Of a stretch of 64,000 nt of DNA, positions 55,565 through 63,475 are shown piece after piece. Position numbers and translations under genes: made by a program. Location: positions 3,180,955 through 3,244,954 of the forward strand of contig NZ_CP102293.1 of assembly GCF_025152575.1 (NCBI RefSeq), in the 5' to 3' direction. This DNA comes from Subdoligranulum variabile. GTDB taxonomy: Bacteria; Bacillota; Clostridia; Oscillospirales; Ruminococcaceae. How positions within the stretch are numbered: the first letter of the stretch is position 1; the number at the start of each line of letters is the position of its first letter. The notes beneath the pieces are model-generated. The model made no database searches. It was not told the DNA's origin and saw only the letters and a program-made list of their open reading frames with translations.

Positions 55565-56824
55565 TCAATTCTTGGCAGTTTCGGGCATCCGGCCCAGCTG
55601 GGTGTTGTCGGCAGTCCGGTCCGCCAGGGCGGGGACGGGGTGCTTTTTGGTCTGGTAGCGGTAGTCTTCCCCATTTTTCTCCTGGTAGGACCAAATGATT
55701 TTGTGGCTGGGCACCGCCTCGGGGCCACCCTTGTTGACCGCCTCCTGGTACCGGAAGAAGGGAGAATCCGGAGCAATCTGATCAACAGGCAGATAGTCTT
55801 CCCCGCCGGCGGTGAGCTCCACCGTGTTTTTCAGCACCTTGCGTACATAGTCTATCTGGGGCTCGAACCGGAGTAATTCCGGGAACTCTCCCTGGGGCAG
55901 CACTTCCTGCCACTCCTTGTCCTCATACTTTTGTAGCAGCTTGGCCGCTTTGTGCAGGTGCCCCACTTCCATGTCAAAATACCGTTCCCATATCTTTTTC
56001 ACATGGTCGTCGGTCTCGGTCTCAAAGCAGGACCAGTACAGGTAACACTCATTGTACTCGTGGAGCAGCAGATTTTCCAGCCAGGTGCAGCTGGGATCCA
56101 TGAGAGCCCCGTACTGAGTGACGTGCTCTTCCTCCACCATGCCGATTTCCTGGTACAGTCGGCGGCCCAGATCGTTGGGGTAAAAGGCCCCCAGGTTCAT
56201 ATAGTAGTTCATGGTCTGCTGTTCGGCAGCGGTGATAATGCAGGTATCCAGCATGGTGAGCAGATCCGCCTTCTTGAAATTGCAGGCCCGGCGAACGCTG
56301 TCCACGGGATGGCGGTGATGGGCGATGGTAGGCCGCCCGGGCATGATTTCGGTGTAGCCGCCCACCAGGCGCTCTGCCTGAATGCCCTGCTCCATTTCCA
56401 ACAGGTCCGCATACCGGTATAGGTGGTCAAAGTCCTCCAACAGAGCAAAGTTCAGGGCCTTCACCACATAAGGGTCTGGATCCCGTTGGGCCAGAATAGC
56501 GGTCAGGTCCACCGCCAGCTGTTCGTAGGTGATGGTGGTCTCCAGCTGGGTCTCGTCGGCAGGCTTCAGGTAGGCAAGCTGATGTTGTTGCTGCTGCTCC
56601 TGCCGCCGGGCCACCGCCAGTTCCCGGCGCAGATCGTTGTCCGTGCAGTGGCGGTGGAACTGATGACCGAACCATACCGCCTCATACTCTGCCCCGGTCA
56701 TCAGGATGATGCGAACTTTGGTATAGGCATCGGTCTCGTCCTTGCAGTAAGCTTTGGGGTACAGGCTTTTCCAGCTCTGGAACTCCCCCGCTTTCCGAGA
56801 TGGCTTCTCTTCAAAAGGATTCAT
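55565..56824 (-). CDS. ferritin-like protein of unknown function
   Basis: The 419-residue soluble protein is mostly helical. Glu/His pairs typical of a di-iron four-helix bundle occur as LLEDFDHLYRYADLLEME (about residues 129-146), MVEEEHVTQYG, LLHEYNECYLY and RYFDMEVGHLHKAAKLL. The N-terminus is charged and the C-terminus (GEDYRYQTKKHPVPALADRT) is unrelated. Related proteins are annotated only as hypothetical or ferritin-like. Iron storage, oxygen reduction or a redox scaffold are all possible. GGGAGG before the ATG at 56824 overlaps one arm of an inverted repeat around its promoter. Confidence 0.72.
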   Translation of the reverse strand: MNPFEEKPSRKAGEFQSWKSLYPKAYCKDETDAYTKVRIILMTGAEYEAVWFGHQFHRHCTDNDLRRELAVARRQEQQQQHQLAYLKPADETQLETTITYEQLAVDLTAILAQRDPDPYVVKALNFALLEDFDHLYRYADLLEMEQGIQAERLVGGYTEIMPGRPTIAHHRHPVDSVRRACNFKKADLLTMLDTCIITAAEQQTMNYYMNLGAFYPNDLGRRLYQEIGMVEEEHVTQYGALMDPSCTWLENLLLHEYNECYLYWSCFETETDDHVKKIWERYFDMEVGHLHKAAKLLQKYEDKEWQEVLPQGEFPELLRFEPQIDYVRKVLKNTVELTAGGEDYLPVDQIAPDSPFFRYQEAVNKGGPEAVPSHKIIWSYQEKNGEDYRYQTKKHPVPALADRTADNTQLGRMPETAKN

Positions 56825-56833
56825 ACCCTGTTC

Positions 56834-56874
56834 CTCCCTGTTGTTTTTCCATCCGTATTATAGACAACAGGGAG
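56834..56874. repeat. 11-bp inverted repeat around the -10 box of the ferritin-like gene
   Basis: CTCCCTGTTGT (56834-56844) and ACAACAGGGAG (56864-56874) are exact complements with a 19-base spacer. On the minus strand the spacer holds TATAAT (56862-56857), one base after the upstream arm and 12 bases before the downstream arm. The downstream arm includes the GGGAGG ribosome binding site. The geometry is identical to the repeat at rpsB. Confidence 0.75.
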
Positions 56875-57038
56875 CGAATTATGCAGCGACGCAATACAGC
56901 ATCGCTATGCGGAAGGTGGTCTTTCTTTGGCCGGATCAGCCGGATTCAATGGTAGCTTTATCAGCGTAGGTGGGCAGGCAAAACTCCCGCTGCCGCCCTT
57001 CTACGTCTGTTTCGGACGACGTCTTGCCGCCTTTCCGC

Positions 57039-57815
57039 TCAAAGAAACAGTTCACAGTCCTTGCGCTCGGAGCACACCTTTTTCAGCATCAGGCCCGCCG
57101 CCGACAGCAGAAGCGGATTAACTCTTCGGGCCCCCTGCGGGCATACGGCGACACAACGCATGCAGGAGATACATGCCTTTTCATCCACCTTTGTGGGATC
57201 CTCCTTATGGATGGCCTGTACCGGACATTCCGCGGCACAAACACCGCAGCGGTTGCACGCCTTGGTGGCCTTGGGCACCATGCCGGCACCTCCGGCTTTT
57301 TTGTAGGGACGGTTGCCTGGAAGGTCCGGTTCCGACAAGTCGTCTGCAGAAAGTTTTGCCTGGATTTTTTCGCCAAAAGCGGCAAGCTGTGCTGCATCCT
57401 GTGCATCGGGCCGGCCGGCGGCAAACTGCCGGGCGATGGAGTGTTCCGCCACCGCCGCCACGGCGGCAATCACCCGGAAACCGGCTTTTTGGGCTGCATC
57501 TTCCAGCTCCACCAGGGTATCCTCATAAGCGCGGTTGCCATACACGCAGACCAGCACCGCCCGCGCGCCCTGGCCGTGCATCGCTGTCAGCCGTTCCACG
57601 GCCACTGCCGGAACACGACCGCCGTAGGACGGCACCGCTATGAGTGCTACATCCTCCTGCGTCAGGCGAATGGCGGAAAAATCCTGTTTGCTGTCCGTGA
57701 GGTCAATGGCGGCTGCTTCCCCGGCCAGTGCCTTTGTCAGCAAGACCGCCACCTTCTGTGTCCCTCCCGTGGGACTGAACACGATGTTATAGAGTTTCAT
57801 CTTATAGAGTTTCAT
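57039..57815 (-). CDS. EFR1-family flavodoxin-ferredoxin fusion
   Basis: The 258-residue protein has an N-terminal flavodoxin-like domain (IVFSPTGGTQKVAVLLTKAL) and a C-terminal ferredoxin domain with two C-x2-C-x2-C-x3-C-P motifs (CNRCGVCAAECP and CISCMRCVAVCP). EFR1 proteins move electrons between flavins and Fe-S clusters in anaerobes. The start codon region is tandemly duplicated with a 15-bp period, adding a MKLYK repeat. GGAGG lies before the first ATG. It follows nitroreductase with an 18-bp gap. Confidence 0.93.
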   Translation of the reverse strand: MKLYKMKLYNIVFSPTGGTQKVAVLLTKALAGEAAAIDLTDSKQDFSAIRLTQEDVALIAVPSYGGRVPAVAVERLTAMHGQGARAVLVCVYGNRAYEDTLVELEDAAQKAGFRVIAAVAAVAEHSIARQFAAGRPDAQDAAQLAAFGEKIQAKLSADDLSEPDLPGNRPYKKAGGAGMVPKATKACNRCGVCAAECPVQAIHKEDPTKVDEKACISCMRCVAVCPQGARRVNPLLLSAAGLMLKKVCSERKDCELFL

Positions 57816-57833
57816 CGCAAAAATCCTCCTTCT

Positions 57834-58682
57834 TCAGATTTCTTTTCCGGCTTTCCAGGACAGGATGTAATGCATGGTATCGGGAAGGTCCCTGTTCGCC
57901 TGGGGTACGGATACAAAAGCGCCGGCAAGCCCCAGTTCCAGAGCTGTCTGATGGAAGTGGGACAGTGCAATGCCCAGGTCCACCTGCTTGATCAGTTGTT
58001 CCGGCTCTGCAAGTCCGGGCTTATACGACGCATAGAAATGATACAGGTCCCCGGCTTTGCATACCCGCCAGGGCTGCGCGTTGGTGGCAGACGGTGCCAA
58101 CCGCACCATTTCCAGCGGTTGGGCGTAGAGGCCCGCCTCGGCGGTGGTGAGCGGGGTGTGGAAATCCTCCTGAAAGAACAATTCTTCCCAGGGTTTGCGA
58201 ACCGAGGATTTCATGGTGGCGCGCATGAGGGTTTCCGCCAGGCTGCGTTTGGCGGCGGGATAACCTACCGGCGAGATGGCCGGGAAGAGTTCCTCCTTGG
58301 AAATCCCCATGGAAGCCGCGAAATGCTCCCGCTGAAAGGTAGCGGCCAGCCACACCGTGCCCAACCCCAGATGGGTAGCATACAACAACAGATTTTCAAA
58401 TTCATATCCGGCAGCCAGCGGCGCCAGCTCGTTTTTGGGGACAGAAACCCCCAGAAAGGTGCTGGCCCCCTTGATCACGCCATAAGTGCCCAGTTTTTCC
58501 CCTGCAGTATCCACCTTCCTGTCGAGGATATATTCGTGAACCGGAACGCCGAAGGGATTGTCCAGCCGCTCCATGAAGGCCACCAGGGCAGCCCGGTCCT
58601 GTGGGGAAAGAGCCCGTTCCTCATAGGTGCGCACACTGTGCCGCTTCTGAATGGTCTTCACAACGGGAATGGATCGTTTCAC
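57834..58682 (-). CDS. nitroreductase family protein
   Basis: The FMN-dependent nitroreductase of 282 residues has KTIQKRHSVRTYEERALS at the start (the R-x-S-x-R-x-Y/F FMN motif), a C-terminal TVWLAATFQREHFAA and APSATNAQPWRV near the middle, a common nitroreductase signature. It is longer than typical nitroreductases and probably carries two halves, as in Acg-like or thiazole-oxidase-like members. A GTG start at 58682 has AAAGGAGG 7 bases upstream, better than an ATG at 58706. It follows the quinone reductase gene by 13 bp. Confidence 0.85.
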   Translation of the reverse strand: MKRSIPVVKTIQKRHSVRTYEERALSPQDRAALVAFMERLDNPFGVPVHEYILDRKVDTAGEKLGTYGVIKGASTFLGVSVPKNELAPLAAGYEFENLLLYATHLGLGTVWLAATFQREHFAASMGISKEELFPAISPVGYPAAKRSLAETLMRATMKSSVRKPWEELFFQEDFHTPLTTAEAGLYAQPLEMVRLAPSATNAQPWRVCKAGDLYHFYASYKPGLAEPEQLIKQVDLGIALSHFHQTALELGLAGAFVSVPQANRDLPDTMHYILSWKAGKEI

Positions 58683-58695
58683 CGGTCTGCCTCCT

Positions 58696-59697
58696 TTACA
58701 TCTCAATCATCACTTTACCGTGGAGCGGTCCTTTTGCCACCAACTGTAGTGCCTCGTTCGCCTCCTCCAGGGTAAAGACACGATCATCCACAGCCGGGTG
58801 TATCTGCTGCTGTTCCACGACCTTGGTAATTTCCCGGAGCTGTGCACCGTCAGAACGGACAAAGACAAACCGGTATTCTTTCCCCTGCTTTTGGGCGGTC
58901 TTGTCGTATTTTCGGCCTGCCAAGGCGAAGAGCTGTTTTTTCCAGCCGGGAAACTGCCTAGCCTCGGCGAAAGCCCTGTTGGGTCCGGTGCGCAGGCTGA
59001 CCAGGCGTCCGCCTTGTTTCAGCACCGACAGCTCATGTTCAAACTCCGCCGGGCCCAGCGTATCGATCACCCCGTCCAGGCCGGACAGCTGCTCCCAGTA
59101 ATTTTCCTGCTTGTAGTCCAGATAGCGGTCCACACCCATGGCCATAAACGATTCCTTCGACCGTGCGTTGCCCGTAACCGTGACGTGCAGCCCCAGAGCT
59201 TTGGCTAGAGGAACGGCCATCTGACCGAAACTACCTGACCCGCCGGGGATCAGGATTTTTTGTCCGGGCTTTGCTTCCAGTTCTTCGGTGATTGCCTGCC
59301 AGGCAGTCAGACCAGTCAGCGGGACAGCGGCTGCCGTGGCGAAATCGTACCCCGCGGGCATTTTGGCGATTGCTTTCTGGTCCACGGCCACATATTCCGC
59401 GAAGGCACCGATTTTGTGGATGGGCAGCCGGGCATAGACTTGATCTCCCTTCTGAAATCCGAGTACTTTGTTTCCCACCTGCCCCACAATTCCAGCGCAC
59501 TCATTGCCCAGAGTCAGGGGCATGGAGTATCCTTGAATCAGTTTGACACTCCCTGTCAGAATCAGAAGATCCACGGGGTTGACCGCCGCCGCCTTGACCC
59601 GGATCAACACTTCGGAATCGGAAATTGCCGGGACGGGCACATCGCGCAGAACGGTATGGATGGTTTTGGCATAGCGCTCAATCTGGATTGCTTTCAT
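58696..59697 (-). CDS. NADPH quinone oxidoreductase-like zinc-independent dehydrogenase
   Basis: The 333-residue medium-chain dehydrogenase has AAAVNPVDLLILTG and GNECAGIVGQVGNKVLGFQKGDQV near the N-terminus, then the NADP-binding loop IPGGSGSFGQMAVPLAKALG (residues 151-170). No structural or catalytic zinc Cys set is visible, which fits the quinone oxidoreductase (QOR) subgroup. It is the first gene of the 59697-57039 run (reductase, nitroreductase, EFR1) and has a strong promoter with an operator-like repeat. Confidence 0.9.
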   Translation of the reverse strand: MKAIQIERYAKTIHTVLRDVPVPAISDSEVLIRVKAAAVNPVDLLILTGSVKLIQGYSMPLTLGNECAGIVGQVGNKVLGFQKGDQVYARLPIHKIGAFAEYVAVDQKAIAKMPAGYDFATAAAVPLTGLTAWQAITEELEAKPGQKILIPGGSGSFGQMAVPLAKALGLHVTVTGNARSKESFMAMGVDRYLDYKQENYWEQLSGLDGVIDTLGPAEFEHELSVLKQGGRLVSLRTGPNRAFAEARQFPGWKKQLFALAGRKYDKTAQKQGKEYRFVFVRSDGAQLREITKVVEQQQIHPAVDDRVFTLEEANEALQLVAKGPLHGKVMIEM

Positions 59698-59785
59698 GGA
59701 AAACCTCTTTCTGTCAGGAAATTCTCTTGCTTATTTATGAGAATCGGAACGGCATCAGATGTAACGAATACAATTAAAACGAGTC

Positions 59786-59822
59786 AGTGTAGCATACTCC
59801 AGATGTAATGTCAATAGTTACA
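59786..59822 (-). promoter_or_regulatory. promoter and operator candidate of the quinone oxidoreductase run
   Basis: On the minus strand TTGACA (59814-59809) and TACACT (59791-59786) are separated by 17 bases. TGTAA-N9-TTACA (59804-59822) is an inverted repeat centred on the -35. A repressor of the MarR or HxlR type could bind there. Confidence 0.65.
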
Positions 59823-59995
59823 CATAGAGAAAACCTTGCTTCGTCACATACTCACAACAAGCCTTCCTAACCGGAGTTATCCATAGCATGATGTCGTGGC
59901 TGTTTACCCATTAATTATAACCCCACGTTCAACGTGGGGTTGGAACAATGGCCCCATAGGAGCCGCAATGCCAGCCGCGTCTAAAGACGCACAAT

Positions 59996-60029
59996 AAGCG
60001 ACGCCAACCGCACTTGGCGTCGCTTTTTT
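59996..60029 (+). terminator. terminator-like hairpin beside tnpA
   Basis: A 12-bp perfect stem (AAGCGACGCCAA, 59996-60007; complement 60014-60025) is followed by T6 on the plus strand. It is oriented to stop transcription entering the element from outside. Confidence 0.7.
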
Positions 60030-60040
60030 ACCTGCTTATT

Positions 60041-60545
60041 TTACTTTCTGTTGGAGTTCTCTTGCGAATCGTCATCGTCAAAGTCTGCTACATTTCTGAA
60101 TGGATCTTCGTATTCTCTGAAGCTCAACTGGTCCCCCATCTGGTCATTCATCTCTTGATCCAGAATATAATGTTTTATTGCTGCTTCCTGCCCTCCCACT
60201 GTATTGACGTAATACCCCTTACTCCAAAATACACGGCGTCCGTATTTGTACTTTATGTTTGCGCGCTTTTCGAATATCATAAGTGTACTTTTTCCCTTAA
60301 AATATCCTACAAAATCTGCTACTGCCAATTTGGGTGGAATCGATACCAGCATATGGATGTGATCCGGTATTGTATGGGCCCCGATCATTTCCACATATTT
60401 GTATTCGCAAAGCATTCTCAGTATCTTCCCTATATCTTTGCGCTATTCTCAGTATCTTCCCTATATCTTTGCGCTGCTTCGTGTATATTACTTTTCTCCG
60501 ATCTTTTGGCACCAGCACTATATGATATTTGCAATTCCAATTAGG
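60041..60545 (-). pseudogene. IS200-type transposase TnpA, disrupted by a 31-bp duplication
   Basis: On the minus strand NWNCKYHIVLVPKDRRKVIYTKQRKDIGKILR is followed, after a shift of frame, by MLCEYKYVEMIGAHTIPDHIHMLVSIPPK. The Y1 HUH features are HTIPDHIHML (the H-x-H pair) and the downstream Tyr in GYYVNTVGGQEAAIKHYI. The break is an exact 31-bp tandem repeat at 60414-60475; because 31 is not divisible by 3, it shifts the frame. No start codon precedes NWNCKYH, where a stop lies in frame, so the N-terminus is also gone. Confidence 0.9.
60414..60475. repeat. exact 31-bp tandem duplication
   Basis: The unit starting ATTCTCAGTATCTTCCCT occurs twice without a mismatch (60414-60444 and 60445-60475). 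Absence of any difference suggests a recent event. Confidence 0.97.
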
Positions 60546-60938
60546 TCAGTTTACAAGGAACTACACGCAGACCACGAAACGGGGGCTGCTGACAACAAAT
60601 AAAGGCTGAATATCAAGCACCGGGGAAGTGCGAGATATTCAGCCTGTTTTGTTGTCCGGGGTTTCCAAAGGGGCTTTCCCTTTGGCACACGACTTTGCTT
60701 GCAAAGTGTAGTGTGTTATACGCTCTGTCGGCGTTGCTGCGAAAATGAGGTTGCCGCCGGGGAGGGCAAGGGCATTTGAAGCAGCAGGAAAACAGGGCTG
60801 TGATTGCGTGGCGTGAAGCCGCAAGCGCAGGACTGGTTTCATCAGCAGACAGGGCGGATATGAAAGCCCCCGTCCCTCGTCCCACGCCGGACTACGGGAC
60901 AAAATGTCCCGAACCATTTTGATAAGCAAGCGTACTTG
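60546..60938. other. noncoding boundary region of the mobile element
   Basis: I see no convincing gene. It contains a hairpin with GGCTGAATATC arms (60604-60614 and 60633-60643) that may terminate transcription, a CCAAAGGG/CCCTTTGG hairpin (60665-60685), and the palindrome CGGGACA-AAA-TGTCCCG (60895-60911). That palindrome matches one on the other side of the small-gene block. Confidence 0.6.
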
Positions 60939-61217
60939 TCAACCGTTACCCTTTTTGAAAGAACCACTACCACGATAAGTGTTGACAACACAGGTAAAGA
61001 CTTGTCCACAGTGTTTGCACCGTACCATGTGAACCATAATTTCATCCGCCCATCCATCTTCGGTCTTTACCTGATTCAACGGGCAAGTGGATTCTTCCTC
61101 AAGCAGTTCAAAACCGCCATTTGTCACAAGCTGTTGGATGTATTCGATACACGCCAGATAATCTTTCGGTGCGTTAAATCTCTTCCATTTCTGAATATTA
61201 TGACAGTAGTCACACAT
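60939..61217 (-). CDS. small Cys-rich protein, possible zinc ribbon
   Basis: The 92-residue protein starts MCDYCHNIQKWKRFNAPKDY and ends CGQVFTCVVNTYRGSGSF. Two C-x2-C pairs (CDYC and CKHCGQVFTC) at opposite ends suggest one zinc ribbon. Similar short proteins lie beside toxin-immunity genes in Clostridia, but I have no firm family. The start at 61217 has GGAGGG upstream; an earlier ATG at 61307 lacks one. Confidence 0.7.
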   Translation of the reverse strand: MCDYCHNIQKWKRFNAPKDYLACIEYIQQLVTNGGFELLEEESTCPLNQVKTEDGWADEIMVHMVRCKHCGQVFTCVVNTYRGSGSFKKGNG

Positions 61218-61411
61218 TGCAACTCCCTCCATAACCAAATTTTCTAAATTTTGAAATGGGCGGGAAAGCCATTTTAGGGCTTTCCCGCCTTGATTACCCA
61301 TCAGCAAAGACGGGCGAGGCTGTCAACGGCGGCGCATTTATGCGCCGTTCATCTTGACCGTTGACTGGCTCGGCTGGCTTTGCTATTTTTTCAACAGGTA
61401 GATTTAGATAA

Positions 61412-61897
61412 TTAGCAAATTGACACTAATACGGCTCTTTCTTGCTCTGCCATTTTTTCATAAAACTTTTTCAAATTTTCAAATGAATTTCTTAAATCAT
61501 CTTTAATTAAATCTGCTTCATCTTCATATCCCCAAATATCGGGGTAAATACCATTTTGGCGAAACGCACGCATATCAAATTTATCAATATATGTTTCAAA
61601 ATTAAGTTCCTGCAACGCTTTTGCAATTTCTTTTACTCTATCGGTTTTCGTTCCAGATATAAAGATTTCTTCCCCAGAAATATTAAACTGTCCTACAATC
61701 GCTTCACTGATTAAATTATCTTCAATCGGTTCGCTGGCAGATTTTCCTGTCAGCAAGAAATGAAGTGCGTCCCACATTTTATCTATATCACAAATTTCCA
61801 AGTTCTCATTTTCCTGCGCTTCTTCCACATCATCAAGGCACATAAATTTTTCTAATTCAGTGTCAGTAGTTGACTGATAATTTGCAATCATTCCCAT
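61412..61897 (-). CDS. DUF1877 (YfbM-like) family protein
   Basis: The 161-residue protein starts MGMIANYQSTTDTELEKFM and contains DIDKMWDALHFLLTGKSASEPI and FNISGEEIFISGTKTDRVKEIAKAL, matching DUF1877. Members often lie in polymorphic-toxin immunity clusters. The gene is much more AT-rich than the chromosomal genes here. GGAGG precedes the start at 61897. Confidence 0.85.
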   Translation of the reverse strand: MGMIANYQSTTDTELEKFMCLDDVEEAQENENLEICDIDKMWDALHFLLTGKSASEPIEDNLISEAIVGQFNISGEEIFISGTKTDRVKEIAKALQELNFETYIDKFDMRAFRQNGIYPDIWGYEDEADLIKDDLRNSFENLKKFYEKMAEQERAVLVSIC

Positions 61898-61930
61898 GTA
61901 TTTTTCCTCCATATTTTACTGTCTTGTTCT

Positions 61931-62731
61931 CTACTTCCGTCCCCGCTGTGGGTTCGGATTTTTCAGCAAGTCCGACTTCTGTGCAATCTTTTTCAGCCAC
62001 TTCTTTTCTTCTTCGGACAACTTCTTCAAATTCAATTTGAGCCGCTTACAGATAAACGCCAAAGCCGCTTGCTCCGGGTCGCTGCCCTCGCTGGCGACTT
62101 CATCTGCGGTCTGTAAAAAATCTTCCAGCGGGTTGTCCTCCGGGACGCTGAAAAAATCGTCCTTATGCGCTTCCCGCAGGTCAAGAGCTATCTTGTTTAT
62201 GTCCTGCTGTATCACATAGCGGCAAAAGCTGTCATCATCAATATGGGCGGCGATAAGCTGTCTTAACTGTGGGTCGGTCAAGCCGGGATTGTGCTGCTTC
62301 ATAATGGTTGCGCTTACAGCGTCCACAATGGCGTTTGCACTCTGTACCTGTTTTCCCGCCACGCCGTTCACATAGATTTCAAGGTCTGCCATCAGCCGGG
62401 GAAAATCAGGGTGCGCCGCCAGCTCACACAAGAGGGAATTATCCACCCGCCCACTTTTCAATAGTTCAATCATATCATCGCTCAAACACAGGTCTGCAAG
62501 ATCGGCGTTTGGGTGATTTCTTGTTTCGGACAGCCCCAGCAGGTAATCGGCGGTCACGCCGTAAAACTTTGCCAGCTTGATAATGGCATAGTGGCTGATG
62601 TCCTTGAAGTCCTTTGCTTCATAACTACCCAGTGCAGACTTGGAGAGATTTACCTGTTCTTCAAGCTGCTCCAGCGTCAGCCCACGCTCTACACGCAGGT
62701 CTTTTAGGCGTTCCTGTATGGACAGTTCCAT
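61931..62731 (-). CDS. XRE-family helix-turn-helix regulator
   Basis: The 266-residue protein begins with an XRE DNA-binding domain (IQERLKDLRVERGLTLEQLEEQVNLSKSALGSYE, KLAKFYGVTADYLLGL). A long helical region of unknown function follows, with a Lys-rich C-terminus (KRLKLNLKKLSEEEKKWLKKIAQKS). Such regulators are typical of conjugative elements in gut Firmicutes. It lies within the AT-rich small-gene block and reads in the same direction as the small genes. Confidence 0.88.
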   Translation of the reverse strand: MELSIQERLKDLRVERGLTLEQLEEQVNLSKSALGSYEAKDFKDISHYAIIKLAKFYGVTADYLLGLSETRNHPNADLADLCLSDDMIELLKSGRVDNSLLCELAAHPDFPRLMADLEIYVNGVAGKQVQSANAIVDAVSATIMKQHNPGLTDPQLRQLIAAHIDDDSFCRYVIQQDINKIALDLREAHKDDFFSVPEDNPLEDFLQTADEVASEGSDPEQAALAFICKRLKLNLKKLSEEEKKWLKKIAQKSDLLKNPNPQRGRK

Positions 62732-62768
62732 GCGCTCCCTCCCCTTGTCTGCTCGATAAATAGGAATT

Positions 62769-63098
62769 TCAAAAGTTCAAAGAAATCTGAAATCCAAAGT
62801 CTTTTTCACATTGAAAATTTTTCCCAATTTGCCTTACAAAATAATCTTCATCTTCTGGGAATACCACTTTTGTTATAGACCTTAATAAAGTCAATTTATC
62901 AACAGACTCTTTCAGTACAATTTCATATGTACTCCATCCATCTGTTACAGGCGAAGATATGTCATCAATCATATCTGAAAACAATTCATATCCGTTTATA
63001 CATTGGTTCTTTGCTAATTGGCTAGCCCTAAATGAACATAACATTTTTTCAAGCATACTGTATTGTCTGCCGTTCAAACTTACCTGATATGTTTTCAT
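62769..63098 (-). CDS. hypothetical protein of the mobile element
   Basis: The 109-residue AT-rich gene begins MKTYQVSLNGRQYSMLEKML and ends with FQCEKDFGFQISLNF; no transmembrane segment or metal motif is visible. A GGAGGAG ribosome binding site lies before the ATG. By its position beside a DUF1877 gene it may be an immunity-type protein, but that is only a guess. Confidence 0.65.
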   Translation of the reverse strand: MKTYQVSLNGRQYSMLEKMLCSFRASQLAKNQCINGYELFSDMIDDISSPVTDGWSTYEIVLKESVDKLTLLRSITKVVFPEDEDYFVRQIGKNFQCEKDFGFQISLNF

Positions 63099-63475
63099 GT
63101 AGCGTTTCTCCTCCCACTTTCGGTTTGTCCCCCTGTATTTAATTATTTTACCACAATTCCGAGAGCGTGGAAATAGCCTGTTTTTTAGACCGATTTCCCA
63201 CCTTTCGGATATACGGCACAGGCGGTCAAAAAAGTGTAGACTTGAGATAGTTCATCGATGAACAGCGCATTGAAAACAAAATGACCGTCCGAAAAGGAAT
63301 ACCCTGGCTGGGGAAGCGCCGCAAGGAGCCAACTTCTGGACACTTTGTCCAGAGGTCACTTCGGGACAAGTTGTCCCGAAGCTGTGGGGAGCGCGCCAAC
63401 GCCGGAACACGCCGCAGGAATGGGGCAGGAAGCCTTTTCGGGGAGAACGGCAACGGAAAACAAACGGAGGGACGC
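63099..63475. other. noncoding region with palindromes
   Basis: No gene is visible. Two perfect hairpins sit side by side: TCTGGACA-CTT-TGTCCAGA (63335-63353) and CTTCGGGACAA-G-TTGTCCCGAAG (63359-63381). They lie upstream of the Cys-rich VLP gene. The second core matches the palindrome at 60895-60911. Confidence 0.7.

Larger units (their letters stand above)
59919..60545 (-). mobile_element. broken IS200-type insertion sequence
   Basis: The 3' side carries a hairpin at 59919-59941 (AACCCCACGTT-C-AACGTGGGGTT), a second small hairpin at 59977-59990, and a terminator-like hairpin. These are the folded ends expected of IS200/IS605-type elements, which use single-stranded hairpins and no inverted terminal repeats. 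The tnpA gene lies at 60041-60545 and is broken. Its 5' end runs out in sequence belonging to the neighbouring element, so the left end was lost. Confidence 0.8.

Noticed and set aside
59700..60014. CRISPR-like repeat cluster near the IS200 end
   Set aside because: The repeats are hairpins of different sequence and not regularly spaced direct repeats.
60613..60929. Two overlapping minus-strand frames at the mobile-element boundary
   Set aside because: Composition and Cys/Pro content are typical of random frames, and the region is filled with hairpins. No start with a good ribosome binding site.
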